31,167 nt of DNA, from the NCBI GenBank assembly GCA_025997955.1, contig BNVH01000041.1, forward strand, positions 1-31,167. Reading direction: 5' to 3'. Origin of the DNA: Synergistales bacterium (GTDB lineage: Bacteria > Synergistota > Synergistia > Synergistales > Aminobacteriaceae). Position numbers and translations under genes: made by a program. Below, piece by piece: positions 24,366-31,167 of the stretch. Under the pieces are notes generated by a model that made no database searches, was not told the DNA's origin, and saw nothing but the letters and a program-made list of their open reading frames with translations. Every line of letters starts with the position of its first letter. Within the stretch, counting starts at the first letter, position 1.

Positions 24366-25745
24366 TTGAAAACGATGGGGCTTGATATCGGCACGACTTC
24401 GATATCCGCGGTAGTTGCAGACGGTAGCGGCAATGTCTTAGAGAGCCGCACGCTGCTCAACGACGCGGCGGTAACGGGAAAACACGATTTCGAGAGGATT
24501 CAGGATCCAAAGCGCATACTGGATATTTGCGCGGAACTGCGCGACGATATTTTGTCTCGTCACAGAGATATTGTCGCTATTGGAATTACGGGCCAGATGC
24601 ACGGAATATTGTACGTCGACCGCGGCGGGAAAGCGGTGAGCCCTTTTTACACCTGGCAGGATATGCGGGGAAACAGGCCGTTCAAGGACGGACACAGCTA
24701 CGCGTCGTGGCTGTCTACCGAAACCGGTTATAGTATGGCGACGGGATTTGGTCTCACAACGCATTTTTACATGACCGTGAACGGACTTGTTCCGCAAGGC
24801 TCCGTCAAAATCTGCAATATAACAGATTTTGTCGGCATGTCTTTCAGCGGCGGTAGTTCCCCCGTCCTTCACCCTAGTATGGCGGCAAGTTTTGGGATTT
24901 ACGACGTGAAATCAAATGAATTCGACGGTAAAATGGCGAAACGGGCTGGCATTGACCCGAATTTTTTACCCGCCGTGGATGTGTGCGAGAACCCCATAGG
25001 AACCTGGCGAGATATTCAAATTACTCCGTCAATCGGCGACAATCAAGCGAGTTTTCTTGGTTCCATGAACAATGAGAGTAGGATTTTGGTAAATATTGGC
25101 ACGAGCAGTCAAATTTCGATTTTTTCCGGGCGGTACGAAACTTCGGATGTTTTGGATTGCCGCCCGTATATCCGGGGCAATTACATCTTGGTCGGTTCTC
25201 CTCTTTGCGGCGGTTACGCTTATCATATCCTGCGGGACTTTTTTATAAAGACCGCTGAATTCATGGGATTGACCCCTCCGGATGATATGTACGACAGAAT
25301 GAACGCCGCCGCTGCGGAGTTTGCCCATATCAAGTCCCCGCTCGTCGTGGATACCCGTTACAATGGAACGAGGGAGGACCCCTCAATACGCGGCGCTGTC
25401 ACAAATATCCATTCCGATACGCTGTTGCCCGGAGCGCTTTGCATAGGGACGCTGCGAGGAATCTGCGACGAGCTTCATCGTTACTGGGTGAGTGTGCGCG
25501 AGCGTATCCCCGAACAATCTTTTATAGTCGCTTCCGGCAACGGAGTTCGTAAAAACCGTGTTTTACAGTCGGTGATCGCCGAAACCTTCGGCATGTCGGT
25601 AAATACGCCGGTCAATACCGAGGAAGCCTGTTGCGGCGGCGCAATGTTCGCGCTTCTCGTATGCGGAGGATTTTCCTCGCTAGAAGAATTGATGACGAAA
25701 ATACGGTATACCTCAAGCGGGAGCTTGCGCTATAGGCTGCGGTGA
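24366..25745 (+). CDS. FGGY-family carbohydrate kinase (xylulokinase/sedoheptulokinase-like)
   Basis: FGGY kinases transfer phosphate from ATP to sugars or polyols. The 459-residue product has the N-terminal phosphate loop GLDIGTTSISAVV, the substrate-side GITGQMHGILYVD and TWQDMRG. In the C-terminal domain LVNIGTSSQISIF and the ATP-binding ASGNGVRKN are seen. GQMHG occurs in xylulokinases and sedoheptulokinases; the second domain looks nearer the latter, but this is a judgement by eye. TTG 24366 lies 8 bases after AGGGGGTGA, an excellent SD; GTG 24357 and ATG 24375 are alternatives. The final residues (about TKIRYTSSGSLRYRLR) lie over the start of the downstream UROD-family remnant in another frame. 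The 3' end may therefore have been altered by a deletion. Confidence 0.88.
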   Translation: MKTMGLDIGTTSISAVVADGSGNVLESRTLLNDAAVTGKHDFERIQDPKRILDICAELRDDILSRHRDIVAIGITGQMHGILYVDRGGKAVSPFYTWQDMRGNRPFKDGHSYASWLSTETGYSMATGFGLTTHFYMTVNGLVPQGSVKICNITDFVGMSFSGGSSPVLHPSMAASFGIYDVKSNEFDGKMAKRAGIDPNFLPAVDVCENPIGTWRDIQITPSIGDNQASFLGSMNNESRILVNIGTSSQISIFSGRYETSDVLDCRPYIRGNYILVGSPLCGGYAYHILRDFFIKTAEFMGLTPPDDMYDRMNAAAAEFAHIKSPLVVDTRYNGTREDPSIRGAVTNIHSDTLLPGALCIGTLRGICDELHRYWVSVRERIPEQSFIVASGNGVRKNRVLQSVIAETFGMSVNTPVNTEEACCGGAMFALLVCGGFSSLEELMTKIRYTSSGSLRYRLR

Positions 25746-26175
25746 CGCGGCCGCTTCCATGATATCAAGGCCGCAGTTTCAGGAGTTCGCGCTGCCCTAC
25801 GAGCGAAGAGTTATAGACGCGATAAGAAAGAGCGGGGGGTATTCAAAGCTGCATATGTGCGGCAATTCGTCGCATATACTCACCGATCTCGCGACGAATG
25901 GGGCGGATATTTTTAACGTGGATCACATGGTAGATCTTGGGAAAGCCGGCGAAGTTTATTTTGCGCAGGGTCACACAGTGAAAGGCAACGTCAACCCAGT
26001 GACCGACCTGCTGTCGGCAACGCCGCTCCACGCGCGCGCCGCCGCCTCCGCTTGTATCGCAACGAGTCGGGGTAAAAAATATATGCTGGGAGCGGGCTGC
26101 GAAATACCCGCCGCGACTCCCGACGAGGTTTTTTTCGCTTTCGCCGACGCGGCATATTGCTTAAACCAATGTTAA
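25696..26175 (+). pseudogene. 5'-truncated uroporphyrinogen-decarboxylase-family (UROD/MtaA-like) remnant
   Basis: Homology to the C-terminal half of UROD-family proteins runs from about 25705 to the stop. QAGACAIGCGDAAAS, PQFQEFALPYERR, LHMCGNSSHILTDLATNGADIF and GCEIPAATPDEV are all family features. The frame is closed upstream by TGA at 25693-25695. Roughly the first 180-200 residues of a normal 340-350-residue protein are absent. The first 50 bases overlap the kinase gene in the +1 frame. If translated, ATG 25759 would give 138 residues, but no convincing SD is seen and the homology starts before that ATG. I conclude that a deletion joined the kinase gene to this gene. The family includes heme-pathway enzymes and corrinoid methyltransferases; the motif HMCGN suggests the latter type. 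Confidence 0.75.
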
Positions 26176-26254
26176 ATGTTACGCTATGAAAAATAAGACT
26201 GAAGACATTATATTTTCGTATTTTTTGCCATAGCGCACAGGAGGAATCGCCGTA

Positions 26255-27124
26255 ATGCTAATGAATATGAAAGAATTGCTGTCCGTCGCAAACAAGAATT
26301 TTTTCGCCGTGCCCGCTTTCAATATCCAGATTGGAGTCTTGCTCAAGACCGTCATAGATTGCTGTGAGGAACTACGGGCGCCGGTAATATTGGAACTAGC
26401 GCCGGTGGAACTCGACTTCATCACCGACAGTTTTGTGGCGCAGTGCCTTGCCGCAGCCCATTTTGCTCACGTTCCCGTAGTCGTTCATTTCGACCACGGC
26501 ACGACGCGTGAGAACATTTTGCGCGCAATCCGCGCGGGTTTTACCTCCGTTATGATAGACGCCTCACATTACAGTTTTGAGGAAAATATCCGCATCACAA
26601 AAGATATCGTCGAAATAGCTCATCCGCTCGGTATTTCGGTAGAGGGAGAAATCGGCACCATTGGGACCGCGGCAAACAGCCTTGAAAAAGGAACTGACGA
26701 AATAAGTTATACTGACCCTGATGACGCTTATAGATTTGTGCGGGAAACGGGTGTCGATACGTTAGCCATCGGCATCGGGACGGCTCACGGGCTCTATCCC
26801 AAGGGCTTTGTGCCGCGCCTGAAGTTAGACATCCTCACGGAGATCAAAAACAAGGTAGGCATTCCTCTCGTGTTACACGGCGGCTCGGGCAATCCGGACG
26901 ACGAAATAGCGGAGAGCGTGAAACGTGGCGTCAACAAGATAAATATTTCCTCTGACATGAAGGACGCCTTTTTCCAGCATCTGCGAAAAGACCTTGCGGC
27001 CGACACGAAGATGTTGGAACCGTCGGTCGTTTTTCCTGGCAGCATGAACGCCGCGCGTGAGGTTATCAACCACAAGATAAAGCTATTTAACGACGCGGAC
27101 AAGGCGAAATATTACCAACTGTAA
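26255..27124 (+). CDS. Class II ketose-bisphosphate aldolase
   Basis: This zinc-dependent aldolase splits a ketose 1,n-bisphosphate into dihydroxyacetone phosphate and an aldehyde phosphate. The 289-residue product has Asp80 and His81 (VHFDHG), His178 (GTAHG) and His208 (LHGGSG), the family metal and catalytic set. The phosphate-binding INISSD (229-234) is also present. It is of the short FbaA/KbaY/GatY/IolJ type; the substrate (fructose, tagatose, sedoheptulose or another) cannot be told by eye. ATG 26255 follows AGGAGGA by 9 bases. It stands between the UROD remnant and the PfkB kinase, which starts 19 bases later. Together with two kinases it points to cleavage of a doubly phosphorylated sugar. 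Confidence 0.92.
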   Translation: MLMNMKELLSVANKNFFAVPAFNIQIGVLLKTVIDCCEELRAPVILELAPVELDFITDSFVAQCLAAAHFAHVPVVVHFDHGTTRENILRAIRAGFTSVMIDASHYSFEENIRITKDIVEIAHPLGISVEGEIGTIGTAANSLEKGTDEISYTDPDDAYRFVRETGVDTLAIGIGTAHGLYPKGFVPRLKLDILTEIKNKVGIPLVLHGGSGNPDDEIAESVKRGVNKINISSDMKDAFFQHLRKDLAADTKMLEPSVVFPGSMNAAREVINHKIKLFNDADKAKYYQL

Positions 27125-27143
27125 TCCTGAGGGATTAAACATT

Positions 27144-28103
27144 ATGAAGACTGATGTTGTATGCGTTGGGCAGTCGTGCGTCGATGTGCTTGTGAGAGGG
27201 CTCAACCTCTCCAAACCGTTCGAGAACGAACTAACAGAAGCAGAATCACTAAACTTAGCGGCAGGCGGCGACTGCGTCAACCAGTCGATTGTAATGGCGC
27301 GCCTCGGATTGAAATCAAAATTGGTCTGCGGCGTCGGGCGTGATCAAGCGGGGATATTTTTGAGCAACGTGGTGGCCTCATCCGGGGCGGATGTCGCGTC
27401 GCTCATTTACCCCGAAGGTTATCCAACCGCCATAACGATGGTCGTTGTTTCTCCCGACGGGCAGAGAAGTTTTATCTCGACCCTGACAAAAAATCGGATT
27501 ACCTTCGAGCCTGATTTGGAGGCTTTTAGGGACACGAAGGTGGTGTCGTTGGCAAGTTTGATGCTCCCTCCTTTTACGACCGCTCACAGCGTGAGGCGAA
27601 TCATTGATGTGGCCAAAAGTCAGGGAAGTTTAGTCTGCGCCGACGTTATGGCGCATAAAGAATTATGTAGCTTTGAAGATTTTTACTCAGTCTTGCCGGA
27701 TATCGATTACATCTTCCCCAACGACGGCGAGGCCCGCACGATCACCGGCAAAGAGGATCTCGACGAGATGGCGGATACGCTACTCGGCCTCGGAATCAAA
27801 AATGTTATCATAAAAATCGGCAAACGCGGATGTTTTTTTAAAAACAAAGAGACAAGGCTGATTGTCCCCACGTTCGATTCCCCGGTTGTGGACACCACCG
27901 GAGCGGGGGACAATTTTGCGTCGGGTTTCATTGTAGCGCTACTCGAAGGTCGCCCCATAAAGGAGTGCTGTACGTTCGCCAACGCGGTGGCGAGCATCGC
28001 GGTTCAAAGTATCGGCGCAAATACCGGAGTGACCGACCGTGCCCAAGTAGAGGACTTTATTAAAAAAACCGAGCCTCTCTATATCGAAACGCCCTCTTTT
28101 TGA
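27144..28103 (+). CDS. PfkB-family carbohydrate kinase
   Basis: This ribokinase/PfkB-superfamily kinase has 319 residues. The N-terminal signature is GGDCVNQSIVMARLGLKSKLVCGVGRD (about 42-68). The C-terminal signature is VDTTGAGDNFASGF, with catalytic base Asp256 in GAGD. It ends in CTFANAVASIAVQSIGA. Members phosphorylate ribose, fructose, fructose-1-phosphate, tagatose-6-phosphate and others, so the substrate is open. ATG 27144 follows GAGGGA by 9 bases. It is immediately downstream of the class II aldolase, an arrangement that suggests it supplies the bisphosphate substrate. Confidence 0.92.
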   Translation: MKTDVVCVGQSCVDVLVRGLNLSKPFENELTEAESLNLAAGGDCVNQSIVMARLGLKSKLVCGVGRDQAGIFLSNVVASSGADVASLIYPEGYPTAITMVVVSPDGQRSFISTLTKNRITFEPDLEAFRDTKVVSLASLMLPPFTTAHSVRRIIDVAKSQGSLVCADVMAHKELCSFEDFYSVLPDIDYIFPNDGEARTITGKEDLDEMADTLLGLGIKNVIIKIGKRGCFFKNKETRLIVPTFDSPVVDTTGAGDNFASGFIVALLEGRPIKECCTFANAVASIAVQSIGANTGVTDRAQVEDFIKKTEPLYIETPSF

Positions 28104-28192
28104 TTCAAACCCCACAATGGAGAAAGTTTTAAAGAAAAGCAAGGGTGACGGCTTAATGCCAGCACCCCACTAAAACAGGGAGGAATTTCACT

Positions 28193-30700
28193 ATGGCAAT
28201 GGTAGTCAACCACAATATTCCAGCGCTTGTCACTTACAACACAATAAACCGCACATCCAGCGCTCTTGAGAAGTCTATCCAGAAGCTCTCCACAGGTCTT
28301 CGCATCAACTCAGCGGCCGACGACGCCGCTGGACTCGCTATTTCCGAGAAGATGCGCGCCCAAGTAATGGGCCTTGACCGCGCTGTCGCTAACTCTCAGG
28401 ACGGCATCTCCATGATTCAAACAGCCGAGGGCGCGCTTAGCGAGACCCACAGCATTCTCCAGCGTATGCGCGAGCTCTCAGTGCAAGCCGCCAACGACAC
28501 CCTCACCCAGCAGGACAGAGGCTACATCCAGCTTGAGATAGACCAGCTCCGCGAGGAGATTACCCGCATCGGCAACACAACTCAGTTCAACAAAAAGAAG
28601 CTCCTTGACGGCTCAGCCGCCGCTCTCTGGTCCTCAAGCGACCTCTCCACCAAGGCCATCATCAATGGCGGTCTTCGCACAATAGACCAGTTCGGCCAGA
28701 AGAACGCCGCCGAGGGCAACTTCGTAATAGACATCAACGCCGACCCCGGCAAAGCCCAGGTCCAGAAGACCGACATCTTCACGATAAAGCACCCTGACGT
28801 TATCATGAACGTCAGCGTGTACAATGAAGCCGGGAATAACGGTGTCCGCGCCAATGGGCTTCCGGCGGGTGATTATGTGATTCTGATGGTAGGCGAACTC
28901 ACCACTGGCTCAGCAGTTAATCTTGTGGGCCGCTACGGCAATGTCGGTATTACCAATTCTGAAGCCGTTCTTTTGGTGGGTGGCAGCAAACTCGCTATGA
29001 GCAACAACGCCAGTGTACTGTTTGAAGTAACGTCAGTCAACGACGTCACCGGCTCCGTGACTTTCAAGATAACGTCCAACATCCTTAGCACGGACGGCAA
29101 GGTCTCGACCGTTGTAGCCAATAAGACGGCGACCACCGGCACTACCGCTCTCGACATCTCTGAGTTTATCGGCGGTACAGTCGGTAGCAGTGGTCTTACG
29201 GTTCAATTAGATAGCAAAGTTATCACCGCTGGCAGTGGCGTCGGCACAACTAACGCCGCTTCGGCATTCTTCAAAATTGGCGACAAGTTCGCTTACAACG
29301 CTACGGCGCAGGCGCCAACACCCACTGCTGCGAGTGGGTCGATTATTGGTGCTGCTTTCGTGATCATCGGAAAACAGACTCAAACTTGGCCGGGCCGTTG
29401 GGGTAGTGACGGAGATCCCGTGACGGCAGGCGGCTTAGGCGGCTCAGGCATCAAGTTTGTCCTTGGCGCGGCCGATGTTGTCGGCCAAGATGTCCACTTA
29501 AAGAACTTCTACATCAACGAGGAGAACGGCACGGTCTACACCGGCGATATCGTGCTCAGCTTGACCGACGATTTCCTAACCAAGGGTATCGCAGCCCTTG
29601 ATGCCGCCGTTGCCAATGCTGCCGCCGCCGTCGTCGCCTCCTTCACCGCCGCTTATGTCGGCCAGGTAGCAGAGGGCGACGTGAAGCTTCGCGACCTCGA
29701 CAAGTTCTGGAACTCAGAGGGCCGCTTCCTTCTCACCGATCCCCAGACTCTCACGGTCACCCAGGGCGACGGCAAGAACGCCAAAGTCACGCTCTACGCG
29801 ACGGACACGCTTGAGGATGTACGCGCTAAGCTCAACACTCTCATCGCCAATCAGCTCGGCCAGGCCCAGCTGTTGATAATTGACGCTGTCGATAACAAAA
29901 ACAGAGACGCCAACCACTTCGTATCATTTGTCGGAGACAAAGACAGAGTAGACGGCACGTCTGAGGCTGTGCAGGGCACGTTCGTCATCCGCTCGGCGAT
30001 AGCCGGTACAGCGGGCGAGATTAACTTCTCGGGCGACGAGGACATCATCAAGGCGCTCTCTCTCAACGAGATTCAGGCCTCTTTCGAGAACTCGTTCTCC
30101 GTCGGAGTCTGGGACGCCCATAGCGGCAACTCCATCGCCTCCAGCGTCAAGATAACCGGTAACAGACTTATCGGCGTGGTCAACCCCAACGTCGACGTGG
30201 AGTTCGACTCCATGGCCAACGTCAAGGTCGCGTGGAACAACGCTACGCGCTCTTACATCCTGACCAAGGACAGCGGTTCCTACCAGACCAAGCTCCACTT
30301 GGCCGACAACACGACGGTGTTCCAGATTGGCGCCAACGAGGGCGAAGATATGGGCATCAACATCGGAGATATGAGAAGCAACGCCCTTGGCCTCAGCTCT
30401 GTCCTTGTGACCGACCGTGAGTCCGCGGCACGCTCCATCACCATCATCGACAACGCCATAGACAAAGTCTCCACTCAGCGCGCTAAGCTCGGAGCCTACC
30501 AGAACAGACTTGAACACACCATCGCCAACCTCTCCACAGCGAGCGAGAACCTCACGGCCTCCGAGAGCCGTATCCGCGACACAGATATGGCCAAGGAAAT
30601 GATGAACTTCTCCAAGCTCCAGATCATGCTCCAGGCCGGCACCAGCATGTTGGCGCAGGCCAACGCTCTGCCTCAGAACGTATTGAGCTTGGTCCGGTAA
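28193..30700 (+). CDS. fliC: Flagellin with large variable domain
   Basis: This is the filament subunit. The N-terminal D0/D1 (about residues 1-150) has the classical text NHNIPALVTYNTINRT, KLSTGLRINSAADDAAGLAISE and DGISMIQTAEGAL. The C-terminal D1/D0 (about 735-835) has DKVSTQRAKLGAYQNRLEHT and ends MLAQANALPQNVLSLVR. Between them lie nearly 600 residues of surface-exposed D2/D3 material, glycine/threonine/alanine-rich, with an alanine-rich run around 468-485. At 835 residues it is much larger than the usual 300-500. The conserved ends show a strong preference for C-ending codons (CTC, AAC, GAC), expected for a highly expressed gene. ATG 28193 follows AGGGAGG by 9 bases. No flagellin-export chaperone or other flagellar gene is in the window. 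Confidence 0.96.
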   Translation: MAMVVNHNIPALVTYNTINRTSSALEKSIQKLSTGLRINSAADDAAGLAISEKMRAQVMGLDRAVANSQDGISMIQTAEGALSETHSILQRMRELSVQAANDTLTQQDRGYIQLEIDQLREEITRIGNTTQFNKKKLLDGSAAALWSSSDLSTKAIINGGLRTIDQFGQKNAAEGNFVIDINADPGKAQVQKTDIFTIKHPDVIMNVSVYNEAGNNGVRANGLPAGDYVILMVGELTTGSAVNLVGRYGNVGITNSEAVLLVGGSKLAMSNNASVLFEVTSVNDVTGSVTFKITSNILSTDGKVSTVVANKTATTGTTALDISEFIGGTVGSSGLTVQLDSKVITAGSGVGTTNAASAFFKIGDKFAYNATAQAPTPTAASGSIIGAAFVIIGKQTQTWPGRWGSDGDPVTAGGLGGSGIKFVLGAADVVGQDVHLKNFYINEENGTVYTGDIVLSLTDDFLTKGIAALDAAVANAAAAVVASFTAAYVGQVAEGDVKLRDLDKFWNSEGRFLLTDPQTLTVTQGDGKNAKVTLYATDTLEDVRAKLNTLIANQLGQAQLLIIDAVDNKNRDANHFVSFVGDKDRVDGTSEAVQGTFVIRSAIAGTAGEINFSGDEDIIKALSLNEIQASFENSFSVGVWDAHSGNSIASSVKITGNRLIGVVNPNVDVEFDSMANVKVAWNNATRSYILTKDSGSYQTKLHLADNTTVFQIGANEGEDMGINIGDMRSNALGLSSVLVTDRESAARSITIIDNAIDKVSTQRAKLGAYQNRLEHTIANLSTASENLTASESRIRDTDMAKEMMNFSKLQIMLQAGTSMLAQANALPQNVLSLVR

Positions 30701-30718
30701 CTGGGTCGGACACGCAGC

Positions 30719-30731
30719 GCCCCTACGGGGC
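30719..30731. repeat. Short palindrome after flagellin, possibly a degenerate copy of the CCCCTAC repeat
   Basis: GCCCC-TAC-GGGGC, 5-bp arms. It contains CGCCCCTAC, which matches the right end of the palindromic repeat at 1388-1415 and 12984-13014, but the left arm is absent. Resemblance is suggestive only. Confidence 0.35.
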
Positions 30732-30757
30732 AGAATGTGATATTAACGCAATATTGA

Positions 30758-30786
30758 AAGGAGGGCGCAAGCCCTCCTTATCTTTT
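30758..30786 (+). terminator. Intrinsic terminator after flagellin
   Basis: A 9-bp perfect stem AAGGAGGGC / GCCCTCCTT closes on a GCAA tetraloop and is followed by ATCTTTT. Its position 57 bases after the flagellin stop fits the end of a monocistronic flagellin mRNA. Confidence 0.88.
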
Positions 30787-30803
30787 AAAAATACTTTAAA
30801 AAA

Positions 30804-30812
30804 TGCTATAAT
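30804..30812 (+). promoter_or_regulatory. Extended -10 promoter giving a leaderless mRNA
   Basis: TGCTATAAT is a perfect extended -10. Its last base is only 9 bases before the ATG at 30822, so transcription starting about 7 bases after the -10 begins within a few bases of the start codon. No SD is present. Confidence 0.7.
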
Positions 30813-30821
30813 CCTATCATC

Positions 30822-31167
30822 ATGCAAAAAAAGATCACGCAAAGTAAAAAGCCGACAAAGAAAAAGCCTCCGCTCAGAGTAGACCTTCTGTGGAAAGAAC
30901 TCTTAGAGTCTTTCCTCTATTTCGCTCTTGAGGTCTTTTACCCTGAGCTTTACTGTCTTACTGACACAACAAAAAAACCCGTGTTCTTAAACAAAGAACT
31001 CCGTATCCCGGGAAGTCGCAGAGGACAGAAGATAGTGGACTTACTCGCTAAAATTCATCTCAAGACGGGGAATACGACATGTCTTCTGCTTCATACCGAG
31101 CTCCAGGGAAAAATACAAAAAGAGCCTTTCAATGTACGTATGTACAAGTATTCTTGCCTTATAGCCT
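30822..31167 (+). CDS. Rpn/PD-(D/E)XK nuclease-family protein (putative transposase), 3' truncated by window end
   Basis: The frame opens at ATG 30822 and runs to the end of the window without a stop (115 codons seen). The first 18 residues are lysine-rich. Then come LLWKELLESFLYFALEVFYPEL, the KIVDLLAKIHLKTGN strand with a conserved Asp, and LLLHTELQGK with E-x-Q. These are the D...ExQ core of the Rpn / PD-(D/E)XK family often called putative transposase. F.VRMYKYSCLIA then matches the R.F.Y segment that follows in the family. Family members are recombination-promoting nucleases or remnants thereof. There are no flanking terminal repeats in view. Translation probably starts without an SD (see the promoter at 30804-30812). 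Confidence 0.8.
   Translation, partial: MQKKITQSKKPTKKKPPLRVDLLWKELLESFLYFALEVFYPELYCLTDTTKKPVFLNKELRIPGSRRGQKIVDLLAKIHLKTGNTTCLLLHTELQGKIQKEPFNVRMYKYSCLIA

Noticed and set aside
24438..24872. 144-codon antisense ORF over the FGGY kinase
   Set aside because: Mirror of a real coding frame; no SD, no recognisable domain.
28128..28151. Sigma-28-type flagellin promoter (TAAAG ... GGCTTAA)
   Set aside because: The -35-like TAAAG is acceptable, but no GCCGATAA-like -10 occurs at proper spacing; only three of eight bases fit.
29924..30517. 197-codon antisense ORF within flagellin
   Set aside because: Arises from the biased codon usage of the flagellin gene; no independent support.

Overview
The window is a bacterial chromosome segment with every supported gene on the + strand. 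Gene content and order point to a flagellated diderm of the Synergistota type; this is inferred from gene families and order, not from a search. The order is rpoC, tig-clpP-clpX-lon-ysxC, prfB, an S55 (SpoIVB-type) peptidase gene, tmk-yaaR-holB-ricT, ftsY and a DUF4416 gene. RpoC also carries a long non-canonical segment just before its conserved C-terminal block. Many starts are TTG or GTG behind good Shine-Dalgarno (SD) sites.

Region A (1-1415) is the 3' end of rpoC. Its first 66 bases are an exact inverted copy of 1241-1306, so the left edge is probably a fold-back or assembly chimera rather than native rpoC.

Region B (1468-17054) is a compact housekeeping cluster, probably one or a few operons. 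It covers nascent-protein folding and proteolysis (tig, clpP, clpX, lon), ribosome assembly (ysxC), a nitroreductase, release factor 2 with its programmed +1 frameshift, a secreted S55 peptidase, thymidylate kinase, a YaaR protein, the DNA polymerase III delta' subunit, the RicT/PSP1 Fe-S protein, the SRP receptor FtsY, an unrecognised 328-residue protein and a DUF4416 protein. Genes commonly overlap by 1-25 bases.

Region C (17055-28103) is a sugar-uptake and catabolism locus. A 310-bp AT-rich control region holds two 28-bp palindromes that are exact reverse complements of each other, a third palindrome and an extended -10 promoter. It precedes a ribose-type ABC importer in the unusual order binding protein, permease, double ATPase, second permease. 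A methyl-accepting chemotaxis receptor follows after a short gap. After a strong terminator come an FGGY sugar kinase, a truncated uroporphyrinogen-decarboxylase-family remnant that begins inside the kinase 3' end in another frame, a class II ketose-bisphosphate aldolase and a PfkB kinase. Two kinases plus an aldolase suggest import, double phosphorylation and cleavage of a ketose; the substrate cannot be named from sequence.

Region D (28193-31167) holds a large flagellin (835 residues, conserved ends, long variable middle), a terminator, and the 5' part of an Rpn/PD-(D/E)XK nuclease-family gene whose promoter lies so close to the ATG that the mRNA should be leaderless. That gene runs off the right edge.
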